64,000 nucleotides of DNA from Paracidovorax oryzae ATCC 19882 (GTDB lineage Bacteria > Pseudomonadota > Gammaproteobacteria > Burkholderiales > Burkholderiaceae_C). Location of the stretch: assembly GCF_000687165.1 (NCBI RefSeq), contig NZ_JMKU01000017.1:62001-126000 (forward strand), written 5' to 3'. Within the stretch, counting starts at the first letter, position 1. Each line of letters begins with the position of its first letter. The position numbers and the translations under genes are program-made. The notes beneath the pieces are model-generated. The model was given only the letters and a program-made list of their open reading frames with translations. It did not search any database and was not told where the DNA came from. Shown in pieces: positions 25,601 through 33,842 of the stretch.

Positions 25601-26883
25601 ACGCCTTCAGCGCCTGGCTGGAGGCGGGCGGCCCGTCGAAGGAGGGCTGGGCCCTGACCGCGCTCGGGTTGCTCGGCACCGATGACACGGCCCGCCGGCT
25701 CACGCCGTTCATCCGCGCCTGGCCGGGCGAATCGGCGCATGCACGCGCCGTCACCGGGCTGGACGTGCTCGCGCAGATCGGCACCGACGTGGCGCTGATG
25801 CTGCTCAACGGCATCGCGCAGAAGATCAAGTTCAAGGGCCTGCAGGACAAGGCGCGCGAGAAGATCGCGGCGATCGCCGAGGCGCGCGGCCTCACTCCCG
25901 AGGAACTGGAGGACCGGCTCGCGCCCGACCTGGGCCTGGACGCGCAGGGCACGCTGCGGCTGGATTTCGGGCCGCGGGCGTTCAAGGTGGGATTCGACGA
26001 GGCGCTCAAGCCCTATGTGCGCGAGATCTCGGCGGACGGCAGCGACGGCGCGCGCCTGCCGGATTTGCCCAAGCCGAAGAAGACCGACGACCCCGCGCTG
26101 TCGCAGGAGGCGGTGGAGCGCTTCAAGCTGCTGAAGAAGGACGCCCGCACCATCGCCAGCCAGCAGCTGCTGCGGCTGGAGGTGGCCATGTGCGCCCGCC
26201 GGCGGTGGACGCCGGACGTGTTCCGTACCTTCCTGGCCGGCCACCCGCTGGTGCGCCACATCGTGCAGCGCCTGGTCTGGGGCGTGTACGAGGTGGAGGA
26301 CGGCGGCAGCTACGGCGGCCGGCTCGCGGCCTGCTTCCGCGTGGCGGAGGATGGCAGCGCCACCACGGCCGAGGACGACCCCTTCGACATTCCGGAGGGC
26401 ACGCAGGTGCGCATCGGCGTGCCGCACGCGCTGGAGATCACGCCCGCGGACGCGGCGGCCTTCGGGCAGGTCTTCGCGGACTACGAACTGCTGCAGCCCT
26501 TCCCGCAGATCGGCCGCGATACCTATACGCTGACCGAGGCGGAGAAGGCGGACATCAAGCTCTCGCGCTGGGCCCAGGCCAAGGTGCCCACGGGGCGCGT
26601 GCTGGGGCTGGTGAACAAGGGATGGCGCCGCGGACAGGCGCAGGACGGCGGCGGTATCTGGTACTTCACCAAGCCGCTGGGCGCCGACCGCGTGATCGAG
26701 CTGCACCTGGACCCGGGCATCATCGTGGGCATGGTGGACGAGTACCCCGAGCAGGAGCTGGGCGACGTGCAGGTCGGCAAGCCGACGGCCTGGGGCGACA
26801 TGCAGAACCCCGAGGCGATCGGGCGGCTGGACGCCATCTCCGCGAGCGAACTGATCCGCGACATGGAGGGACTGCGCGCCTGA
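22684..26883 (+). CDS. WGR and DUF4132 domain protein (YehI/MolR type)
   Basis: A 1399-residue protein opening the six-gene operon. Residues 1-80 form a WGR domain with IRWGRIGTAGQSQTKAF, the fold that in PARP enzymes recognises DNA ends. A Pro/Ala-rich linker (about 75-118) follows, then about 1000 residues of helical, HEAT-like sequence. The DUF4132 domain lies at about 1140-1320 (QQLLRLEVAMCARRRWTPD, FRVAEDG, then LSRWAQAKVPTGRVLGLVNKGW). E. coli YehI and MolR have the same build; the old molybdate-regulation label has little support. No enzyme motif is evident. Fifty bases separate it from the ATPase gene. A role in DNA-end sensing is inference. Confidence 0.85.
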   Translation: MRRFELIEGNSSKFWEVEQAGSGLNIRWGRIGTAGQSQTKAFADAAKATAAMARLVTEKTGKGYAEVGVAPGAAIGASPAPAPAKPAPAKPPSPGTPTGDAPDAAPVASAQGGEAAPAEGLDAQCERAVAATWAQIAEGSLKVDDVLSAAVIKRRHGVSDQGAAMAFEQLKSAGLLQGWGTTAQVSKRAQERARALIADAAARAAQAASTAETPAISVAATGDGGTTVPPWLAQGDPVRLSPQMEREAYATRRFPPPVRAVPLAEAWQRARGALDVQLDLPGTDAALRDVLQRMSDRLARTAPQPDAEADTVLLALALSMSGYHGENAGGAAIVDYLVAQYGLPGAVDILIAAQRIKVTGVYDSQAQQRRLQLSGAVTHPMSNGWRGPLGQGEETFRNYLAAAPQAEWEACADRIEAALPSLHPSRQPVMALLLPDRPALSDALAHRLAAEKETPETAHWLLLTAQDPAALAIAARTRLSYSSGFWGHGRMVATAVRERGCAAVAVLERGAADEAAGEALAAIGTPEAVLALARVASSSKGSLARLSLAVDRWPLAGIVALSRLVAADGKDAGLLTPTLSRLLRAHGESVPPLRPWLDAAAQAAVDRQLALLSGPAEVAGPDELPEVLARPPWLAKAARKAVAVLALEPLPLAPVEQWAPGAREEARRLSSWQMNRYASAAQNVDEMLNLLGFDTRKKQQYVPMRNDAAGAIRARDTGALVAAWRALVAERKRERYYWYTLDTTAVAHLPPEMAVPFWNAVAGETEGSDIGHAIATLGLPALPALAAMVRLKPAENLAWAMHYGAVEIAPTAARAFAKLKTARATGRAWLLQYPEHAACALIAPALGKAGEARDCAGSALRLLCAQGHEALLLDVAARHGDDAVVQALRAVLDESPLDRFPTRRAKLPEFWQPRGWRRPVLKDGPGQGKALPDDALDALGQMLTFPTSEEVYAGIALVREACTPDSLADFAWDAFSAWLEAGGPSKEGWALTALGLLGTDDTARRLTPFIRAWPGESAHARAVTGLDVLAQIGTDVALMLLNGIAQKIKFKGLQDKAREKIAAIAEARGLTPEELEDRLAPDLGLDAQGTLRLDFGPRAFKVGFDEALKPYVREISADGSDGARLPDLPKPKKTDDPALSQEAVERFKLLKKDARTIASQQLLRLEVAMCARRRWTPDVFRTFLAGHPLVRHIVQRLVWGVYEVEDGGSYGGRLAACFRVAEDGSATTAEDDPFDIPEGTQVRIGVPHALEITPADAAAFGQVFADYELLQPFPQIGRDTYTLTEAEKADIKLSRWAQAKVPTGRVLGLVNKGWRRGQAQDGGGIWYFTKPLGADRVIELHLDPGIIVGMVDEYPEQELGDVQVGKPTAWGDMQNPEAIGRLDAISASELIRDMEGLRA

Positions 26884-26933
26884 TGCGCGCCGTGCGCAGC
26901 CGCCCCTTCGATGACTGAACCCTCCAAACTCCC

Positions 26934-28073
26934 ATGGCCACTTCACGCAAATCGACACCTTCCGGCGATGCCGCAGCCGGCGCTCCGCTGCAGCGCCCGC
27001 CCGCGGAGATCCTCCACGCCGCCGAGCTGGAGCGCCTGCGCGCGCAGGACACCGACCCGCGCCCGCCGGGCTGGTCGATGGGCCTGCGCGCCGCGCGCAG
27101 CTTCATCCTCGGCGATGCGGCACTGGGCATCGCGCCCAAGATCGTGGCACCCGTGGCGGGCATCGAACGCATGCTGGTGACGCTGGCGACCGGCCGCGGC
27201 CTGATGCTGGTGGGCGAGCCCGGCACTGCCAAGTCGCTGCTGTCCGAACTGCTCGCCACGGCGATCTCTGGCGTCTCCACGCTGACCATCCAGGGCGGCG
27301 CCTCGATCACGGAAGACCAGATCAAGTACGGGTGGAACTATGCGCTGCTGATCAACGAGGGGCCGAGCCCGCGCGCCCTGGTGCCCGCGCCGCTCTACCA
27401 GGGCATGCAGCAGGGGCGCATCGTGCGCTTCGAGGAAATCACGCGCGCGCCGCTGGAAGTGCAGGACTGCCTGCTGGGCATGCTCTCCGACCGCGTGATG
27501 GCGGTGCCCGAACTCGCGGGCGAGCACGCCATGCTCTATGCGCGCGAGGGCTTCAACATCATCGCCACGGCCAACACGCGCGACCGCGGCGTGAACGAGA
27601 TGAGCGCGGCGCTCAAGCGCCGGTTCGATTTCGAGACCGTGTTCCCCATCCTCGACTTCGACCGCGAAATGTCGCTGGTGCAGGATGCCAGCGCGCGGCT
27701 GCTCGCGCAGAGCGGCATCCCGCATGCCGTGCCGCAGCCGGTGGTGGAATTGCTGGTCTCCACCTTCCGCGACCTGCGCGGCGCTCCGGCCGATGGCCGC
27801 GGCGCGTCCGCGGACGCGGCCATGGACCGCCTCTCGGCCGTGATGTCGACGGCGGAAGCCGTGAACGTGGCCCATGCCGTGGGCGTGCGCGCCTGGTTCC
27901 TGGAGCAGCGCGAGGGCTCGCCCGCCGACCTCGTGGACTGCATTGCCGGGACGGTGGTCAAGGACAACGCCGACGACCGCGCCAAGCTGCGCCGCTACTT
28001 CGAGCAGAAGGCGGCCAAGCGCACGGGCGCGCACTGGCGCGCGTATTACGAAGCGCGCCACCGGCTGCCGTGA
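26934..28073 (+). CDS. MoxR-type AAA+ ATPase (YehL-like)
   Basis: A 379-residue AAA+ ATPase. Walker A is LVGEPGTAKSLL (about residues 91-102), the Walker B position reads IVRFEEITRAPLEVQ (about 162-176) with Glu-Glu instead of Asp-Glu, sensor 1 is IATANTRDRGVNEM (about 208-221) and the arginine finger region is AALKRRFDFE. MoxR ATPases act as chaperones with VWA-domain partners, and a VWA gene is in this operon. Its stop overlaps the GTG start of the DUF5682 gene by four bases. It corresponds to E. coli YehL in size and order. Confidence 0.9.
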   Translation: MATSRKSTPSGDAAAGAPLQRPPAEILHAAELERLRAQDTDPRPPGWSMGLRAARSFILGDAALGIAPKIVAPVAGIERMLVTLATGRGLMLVGEPGTAKSLLSELLATAISGVSTLTIQGGASITEDQIKYGWNYALLINEGPSPRALVPAPLYQGMQQGRIVRFEEITRAPLEVQDCLLGMLSDRVMAVPELAGEHAMLYAREGFNIIATANTRDRGVNEMSAALKRRFDFETVFPILDFDREMSLVQDASARLLAQSGIPHAVPQPVVELLVSTFRDLRGAPADGRGASADAAMDRLSAVMSTAEAVNVAHAVGVRAWFLEQREGSPADLVDCIAGTVVKDNADDRAKLRRYFEQKAAKRTGAHWRAYYEARHRLP

Positions 28074-30532
28074 AGGACGCCGCGGTGCCGGGCGCCGATC
28101 CCGTCATCCTGGGCGTGCGCCACCACAGCCCCGCCTGCGCGCGGCTGGTGGCGGAGCGCATCCGCGCGCTGCGGCCGGCCTTCGTGCTGATCGAGGGGCC
28201 GGCGGACTTCAACGGCCGGCTCCATGAGCTCGCCCTGCCCCACCGGTTGCCGGTGGCGATCTATTCCTACCTGTCGCACGGCGAAACCCACCGCGGATCG
28301 TGGACGCCGTTCGCGGAGCATTCACCCGAATGGCAGGCGCTGCAGGCCGGGCGCGAGACCGGGGCGCAGGTGCGCTTCATCGACCTGCCCGCCTGGCATC
28401 CGGCCTTCTCGCACCTGGAGAACCGCTACGCCGACGCGGCCGATGCACAGCACCAGGCCCGCGCGGAAGCCTACGAACGCGCGCTCGCGGACAAGCTCTC
28501 GGTACAGGGCCGGGATGCCCTGTGGGACCATCTCTTCGAGGACGAGGGGCCGGAGAACGGCGCGGGGAACGGTGGAGACGACAGCCTCGCCCTGCGCCTG
28601 TCCACCTATTTCAGCCACCTGCGGGGGGATGGGGAAGCCGGCTCGGAGGGCAACCAGGCGCGCGAGCAGATGATGGCGCGCTGGATCGCCTGGGCCATGG
28701 CGCGCGGTGCCGGCCCGGTGCTGGTGGTCTGCGGCGGCTACCACGCCCCGGCGCTCGCGCGGCTCTGGCGCGGGCTGCCGGACGGCGAGCCTGCGGTGCC
28801 GCGGCCCGATGAGGACTGCGCCGCGCAAGACTCCGCGCCTTCTCCGGCAGCACTGGAGGATGCGCCGCGCTTCGGCTCCTACCTCGTGCCCTACACCTTC
28901 CGCAGGCTCGATGCCTTCGCAGGCTATGCCTCCGGCATGCCCTCACCGCAGTATTACCAGTGGCTGTGGGAGCACGGCCCCGAGGGCGCTGCGCGCGAGG
29001 CGCTGCGGCACGTGGTGCAGCGCCTGCGCGGCCGCAAGCTGCCGGCCTCCACGGCCGACCTGATGGCCGTGCATGCGCGGGCGAACGGCCTGGCGCGGCT
29101 GCGCGGGCACCGGCAGCCCCTGCGCTCGGACTGGCTGGATGCACTCGCGGGTGCGCTGGTGAAGGATGCCCTGGATGCGCCGCTGCCGTGGACCTACCGC
29201 GGCCCGCTGCGCGCGGGGACCGACCCGGTGCTGGTGGAAGCCATGGACGTGCTCGCCGGTGACGCGGCAGGACGCCTCGCACCCGGTACGCCGCAGCCGC
29301 CCCTGGTGGCCGCGGTGCAGGCGGAGCTGGCCGCGCACGGGCTGGAGCTGCGTGGCACGATCACGCTCGACCTGCTGCAGGACCGGGACCGCGCCCGCAG
29401 CCGCGTGCTGCACCGGCTGGCCCTGCTGCAACTGCCCGGCGTGGTGCGCACGCGCGGCCCGGCGCTGGCGATGTCGGGCGAGCGCGAGGAGGCCTGGCGC
29501 CTCGGCGAGCCGCTGGAGCAGCAGGCCGCCCTCATCGAGGCGGGCGCCTGGGGCGCCACGCTGGAGGATGCAGCGCGCGCCCGGCTCGAGGACGACCTGC
29601 GGCGCGCGCGCGGCCGCATCGTGCCGCTGGCCGAAGGACTGAACCGCGCCGCCTGGGCAGGCCTGCCGTCCGTGAGCGACGGGTTGCTGAGGGAAATCGG
29701 CGCAGCCATCGGCCAGGAACCGCGCTTCGAGGCACTGGCGCCGGCCCTGGGGCTGCTGCACACGCTGCTGCGGCACGGCCGGTGGCTGGGCATGGCGGAC
29801 GCGCCCGCGCTGCGCGTGACGGTCGAAGCGGGCTTCGACCGCGCGCTCTGGCTGCTGGAGGCCCCTGCCGCGGTGGCGCCCGCCGACGTCGAGGACCACC
29901 TGCAGGGCCACCGCGCCCTGCACCGCATCGTGGCGGACCACCTCGCCGACCTGCACGAGGGCGCGGCGGCACCACTGGCCCTGGAGCCGGCGCGGGCCAT
30001 CGCCGTCTGGCAGCGCAAGGCCGCCGATGCGCAGGCGGCCCCCGTCGGCCGCGGCGCGGCGCTCGGCGCGGTCCTGGCGCTGTCGGGGCGGCCCGGCACG
30101 GGGGATGCCGAGCCTCCCGAGGCCGTGGAAGAGGCCCTGGCGCTGCTGGGCGCCATGACGGCCTCCACCCTGGGCGACGCGCTGGCCGGACTGCTCGCCC
30201 TCGCGCGCGAAACGCTGGCCACCCAGCCGGCCTTCGCGGCGGGGATGGACCGCCGGGTCCGGGCACTGGACGATGCGGAGTTCATCCTCGCCCTGCCGGC
30301 AATGCGTGCGGCCTTCGCCTGGCTGCCGCCGCGCGAGCGCGGCGACCTGGCCGGCCAGGTGCTCGCGCTGCACGGCGCGCAGCACCTGCCGCGGCGCACC
30401 CTCACCGCGGCGCAGGCCGGCGGCTTCGCGCCGGAAGACATCGCCGCCGCGCGCGCTGGCGAGGCGGCGGCCGCCGCCCGGCTGGCCGCCTGGGGCCTGT
30501 CCACGGATACCGGGATGGAGGCACCGGCATGA
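28070..30532 (+). CDS. DUF5682 family protein (YehM-like)
   Basis: An 820-residue protein read from a GTG that overlaps the preceding stop. The N-terminal third has VILGVRHHSPACARLVAERI (residues 10-29) and VLIEGPADFN near 44, then VLVVCGGYHAPALARLW near 220, reminiscent of a TraB/EreA-like fold with conserved His and Glu. The remainder is helical and Ala/Leu-rich. It matches E. coli YehM in length, gene order and the GVRHHSP signature. The biochemical function is not known. The ATG of the next gene overlaps its stop by four bases. Confidence 0.85.
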   Translation: MKDAAVPGADPVILGVRHHSPACARLVAERIRALRPAFVLIEGPADFNGRLHELALPHRLPVAIYSYLSHGETHRGSWTPFAEHSPEWQALQAGRETGAQVRFIDLPAWHPAFSHLENRYADAADAQHQARAEAYERALADKLSVQGRDALWDHLFEDEGPENGAGNGGDDSLALRLSTYFSHLRGDGEAGSEGNQAREQMMARWIAWAMARGAGPVLVVCGGYHAPALARLWRGLPDGEPAVPRPDEDCAAQDSAPSPAALEDAPRFGSYLVPYTFRRLDAFAGYASGMPSPQYYQWLWEHGPEGAAREALRHVVQRLRGRKLPASTADLMAVHARANGLARLRGHRQPLRSDWLDALAGALVKDALDAPLPWTYRGPLRAGTDPVLVEAMDVLAGDAAGRLAPGTPQPPLVAAVQAELAAHGLELRGTITLDLLQDRDRARSRVLHRLALLQLPGVVRTRGPALAMSGEREEAWRLGEPLEQQAALIEAGAWGATLEDAARARLEDDLRRARGRIVPLAEGLNRAAWAGLPSVSDGLLREIGAAIGQEPRFEALAPALGLLHTLLRHGRWLGMADAPALRVTVEAGFDRALWLLEAPAAVAPADVEDHLQGHRALHRIVADHLADLHEGAAAPLALEPARAIAVWQRKAADAQAAPVGRGAALGAVLALSGRPGTGDAEPPEAVEEALALLGAMTASTLGDALAGLLALARETLATQPAFAAGMDRRVRALDDAEFILALPAMRAAFAWLPPRERGDLAGQVLALHGAQHLPRRTLTAAQAGGFAPEDIAAARAGEAAAAARLAAWGLSTDTGMEAPA

Positions 30533-31653
30533 CCCTGTCCATTCCAGATCCCCTGCAGCGCTGGCGCCTGCTGCTGGGCGAGCCGGCCGAGCCGGCCTGC
30601 GGCGCACTCGGCGAGGCCGCGCAGGCGGCCGACGCAGCCCTCGAATGGCTCTATGGCCGCGACGGCGACCGCGCCGAACGCGGCGAGCGCAGCGCCGGCC
30701 TGGGCCCCTCGGCGCTGAGCACCCCGGACTGGATCAACGCCATCCACACGCTCTTCCCCAAGGAGGTGATCGAACGCCTGGAGCGCGACGCGGTGGAGCG
30801 CTACGGCATCGACGAGGTGGTGACCAACCTCGAGGTGCTGGAACGCATCGAGCCCTCCGAATCGCTGCTGCGCGCGGTGCTGCACACCAAGCACCTGATG
30901 AACCCCGAGGTGCTGGCCGCCGCGCGCCGGCTGGTGGCCGAGGTCGTGCGGCGCATCATGGAGAAGCTCGCGACCGAGGTGCGGCAGGCCTTCGGCGGCA
31001 GCCGCGACCGGCGCAGGCGCTCGCGCCTCAAGGTGGCGCGCAACTTCGACTTCCAGCGCACCCTGGCAGCCAACCTGCGCCGCTGGGATCCGGTGCGCGG
31101 CAGGCTCTACCTGGAGCGGCCCGTGTTCGCGAGCCGCACGCGCCGGCATGCCGAGCCCTGGGACATCGTGCTGCTGATCGACCAGAGCGGCTCCATGGTG
31201 GATTCCGTCATCCACAGCGCCGTGATGGCCGCGTGCCTCTGGCAGCTGCCGGGCATGCGCACGCGGCTGGTCGCGTTCGACACGCAGGTGGTGGACCTGA
31301 CGGCCGACGTGTCCGATCCGGTGGAGCTGCTCATGAAGGTGCAGCTGGGCGGCGGCACCGACATCGCCAAGGCCGTGGGGTATGCCCAATCGCTGGTGGC
31401 CAATCCTTCGCGCACCATCGTCGTGCTGGTGAGCGACTTCTACGAGGGCGGCGACCCGGGCGAGCTGGTGCGCCGCGTGAAGGCGCTGACCGGCGCGGGC
31501 GCCAGGGTGCTGGGCCTGGCCGCGCTCGATGCGCAGGCCGAACCCGCCTATGACCGGGAGATGGCCGCGCGGCTCGTGCGCGAAGGCGCGCAGGTGGGCG
31601 CCATGACGCCGGGGCAGCTCGCGGCCTGGCTGGCCGAGAAGGTGCAGGCATGA
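30529..31653 (+). CDS. VWA (von Willebrand A) domain protein (YehP-like)
   Basis: A 374-residue protein. A helical N-terminal part, about 1-200, ends in basic RDRRRRSRLK. The VWA domain follows with the metal-ion-dependent adhesion motif DQSGSM (about residue 221), a Thr in GGGTDIAKAVGYAQ (about 275) and an Asp in VVLVSDFYEGGDPGELV (about 300): a complete MIDAS. MoxR ATPases commonly remodel such VWA proteins or use them as adaptors, and the pair is encoded together here. It is coupled by four-base overlaps to both neighbours. It corresponds to E. coli YehP. Confidence 0.9.
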   Translation: MTLSIPDPLQRWRLLLGEPAEPACGALGEAAQAADAALEWLYGRDGDRAERGERSAGLGPSALSTPDWINAIHTLFPKEVIERLERDAVERYGIDEVVTNLEVLERIEPSESLLRAVLHTKHLMNPEVLAAARRLVAEVVRRIMEKLATEVRQAFGGSRDRRRRSRLKVARNFDFQRTLAANLRRWDPVRGRLYLERPVFASRTRRHAEPWDIVLLIDQSGSMVDSVIHSAVMAACLWQLPGMRTRLVAFDTQVVDLTADVSDPVELLMKVQLGGGTDIAKAVGYAQSLVANPSRTIVVLVSDFYEGGDPGELVRRVKALTGAGARVLGLAALDAQAEPAYDREMAARLVREGAQVGAMTPGQLAAWLAEKVQA

Positions 31654-33842
31654 GCGGCACAGCGCACCGGGCCGACCTGCTCGAACTCACTGCCGAAGCG
31701 CTCACCGCGCTGGCCAACGCGGGCTTCGTGAAGCGCGCGCAGAAGGACGTGGCCGCGGGCCTGCTGCCCCGCCTGGCGACGGAAGCCGACGGCACGGTGG
31801 TGGCGGAATTCGCCGACGGCGCGCGCACGCGCCTGCCGCCGGGCCGCACGCTGCGCGATGCGGCATGCACCTGCGCGGCCAGCGGCATGTGCCGGCACCG
31901 CGTGATGCTGGTGCTCGCCTACCAGCAGGACCATGCACGCAACGCCGCGTCCGGGGCCGGTGACGACAGTGCCAGTGGCGGCGATGCTGCAGCCGCCATG
32001 GCCGCTCCTGCGCCCGCGGCCGAGGGGCCCTGGAGCCCCGCCCATTTCGACGACGCGACGGTGGCCGCCAGCATCGCGCCTTCGGTGCTGGAGCAGGCCG
32101 TGCGCCTGGCGGCGTCGCGGCCGGTGGTGGCGGTACAGCCCTGGCACAGCCCATCGGTACCGCCCGCGGCACGGTTGCCGATGTGCACGGTGCGCTTTTT
32201 CTCGCGCAGTTCGCTGGTGCATGCACGCTGCGACTGCCAGCAGGGCAGCGGCTGCGCGCACGTGGTGGTGGCCCTCTGGGCCTTCCGGGCCGCGGGCGAA
32301 CTGCCGCCCGGTGGCGACGAGGCCATGGTGGAGGTCGCGCCGCGTGGCGACGCGCAGCCGGCTGCGCCGCAAGGCGGTGGCGCGGCCCCGGTGGCCGCGG
32401 CGCCAGCCTCCGGGCGCCTGCGCGCTCCGCAAGCCCTGCAGCTGCGCGGCGCGCTGGACGAGATGCTGCTGGCGCTGTGGCTCGAAGGCACGTCGCAGCC
32501 CCCCATGGCCCTGGCCGCGCGGTTCGGGGCCGTGCGCGCCCAGGCGCAGGCGCTGGGCTGGCGCTGGGTGGACGACGGCCTGGCCGAGCTGTCGCTGCTG
32601 CTGCAGTCCCAGCAGGCGCGCAGTAGCCGCGATGACCCCGCGCGGACGCTGCAGGTGGCGGCAGAACTGTGGGCGCGGCCGCGCGCCGCCGCGCATGCCG
32701 AGGACGCCGCCGGGCAGCCGCCGGGCCCGTCGCGGCCGCCGCTGCATGCAAGCCAGATCCTGGGCATCGGGGTGAAGGGCGAGGTGGCGCTGGACCACCT
32801 CAAGCTCGTATCGCTGGGCGCGGCGCTGTGGGCCGACGACGCGGCCGAAGGCGCCAGCGTGCTGTTCGCCGACCCGGACACGCAGACCGTGACAGTGCTG
32901 GAGCGCCAGTGGCCGCGCGGCGAAGGCGGCCCCGGGCAGGCCCTGTCCGGCCGGCGGGTGGCGGGTTTTCCGCTGCGGCAGATCGCCGCGGGGCAGGTCA
33001 TCACCAAGACCGCGACGCGGCGCGCCAACGGCGCCATCGACATCGGCTCCGGATCGCGCCAGACGGGCGTGGTGCCGCTGTCGCCCACGGCCTGGGACGA
33101 CCTGGGTGCCCCGCTGCGCCAGGGCAGCGTGGAGTCGCTGGTGGAGCGCCTGCGCAATGCGCCGCCGGAGTTCGTGCAGCCGCGCCAGGCGGCCACGGGC
33201 GCGGCCGGGGGCACGTCAGGCCCGCTGCACGTGGTGGCCTTCCCGGGCATGCACACCGAAGAATGCACCTGGGACGCCGCCGCCCAGGTGCTGCACGCAC
33301 GCATCGTGCGCCGCGATGGCGATGGCGATGGCGCCGCGGATACGGCCTCAGCCGCCTTGCACCTCGCCTTGCCGCACCGCGCGGCGGCGCCGGGCGCGGT
33401 GGATGCGCTGGCGCGCGCGCTGTCGGGAGAATGGGGCAGCCTGCGCGCCGTCGCAGGGCCGGTGACCCTGCACCAGGGCCGTGCCGTGATGCAGCCGCTG
33501 GCCCTGCTCACGGACCAGCGCGCGGTGGTGCCGCAGACCGAGGCCCCCGCCGCACAGGCGCTCGCGCTGCGCACGGCCAGCGAAACACCGCAGGCTGTTC
33601 AGGCCCTCCTCGGCGCCACATCGCAAGGGCTGGCACAGTGGCTGCGCCAGGGCCTGCGCCACCAGCCGGGCGGGCTGGAGACGCGGGTACGGGACCAGGC
33701 CCGCCAGCTCCGGCACGCCGGCCTGGACCGCACGGCGGCGCTGCTGGAAGGCGTTCCCGCGCAGTTGCGGTCGCCGGAGCGCGGAGCGCTGCTGCGGGCG
33801 CTGTCCACCCTTGCATTGCTGGTACAGGCACAGGAACGATGA
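31650..33842 (+). CDS. Protein with two SWIM zinc fingers (YehQ-like)
   Basis: A 730-residue protein. Two SWIM-type fingers, each C-x-C-x5-C-x-H, are present: CTCAASGMCRH near residue 74 and CDCQQGSGCAH near residue 193. SWIM fingers bind DNA or mediate protein contacts. An Ala/Gly-rich linker lies between them, and the large C-terminal region has no recognised domain. The ATG overlaps the VWA stop by four bases, and its own stop overlaps the GNAT start in the same way. It corresponds to E. coli YehQ in position and finger content. Confidence 0.85.
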   Translation: MSGTAHRADLLELTAEALTALANAGFVKRAQKDVAAGLLPRLATEADGTVVAEFADGARTRLPPGRTLRDAACTCAASGMCRHRVMLVLAYQQDHARNAASGAGDDSASGGDAAAAMAAPAPAAEGPWSPAHFDDATVAASIAPSVLEQAVRLAASRPVVAVQPWHSPSVPPAARLPMCTVRFFSRSSLVHARCDCQQGSGCAHVVVALWAFRAAGELPPGGDEAMVEVAPRGDAQPAAPQGGGAAPVAAAPASGRLRAPQALQLRGALDEMLLALWLEGTSQPPMALAARFGAVRAQAQALGWRWVDDGLAELSLLLQSQQARSSRDDPARTLQVAAELWARPRAAAHAEDAAGQPPGPSRPPLHASQILGIGVKGEVALDHLKLVSLGAALWADDAAEGASVLFADPDTQTVTVLERQWPRGEGGPGQALSGRRVAGFPLRQIAAGQVITKTATRRANGAIDIGSGSRQTGVVPLSPTAWDDLGAPLRQGSVESLVERLRNAPPEFVQPRQAATGAAGGTSGPLHVVAFPGMHTEECTWDAAAQVLHARIVRRDGDGDGAADTASAALHLALPHRAAAPGAVDALARALSGEWGSLRAVAGPVTLHQGRAVMQPLALLTDQRAVVPQTEAPAAQALALRTASETPQAVQALLGATSQGLAQWLRQGLRHQPGGLETRVRDQARQLRHAGLDRTAALLEGVPAQLRSPERGALLRALSTLALLVQAQER

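Noticed and set aside
22177-26958. Very long minus-strand open frame antisense to the WGR-DUF4132 gene (about 1590 codons)
   Set aside because: It is a high-GC shadow: composition is Arg/His/Gly/Gln-rich without domains, whereas the plus strand encodes a recognisable protein.
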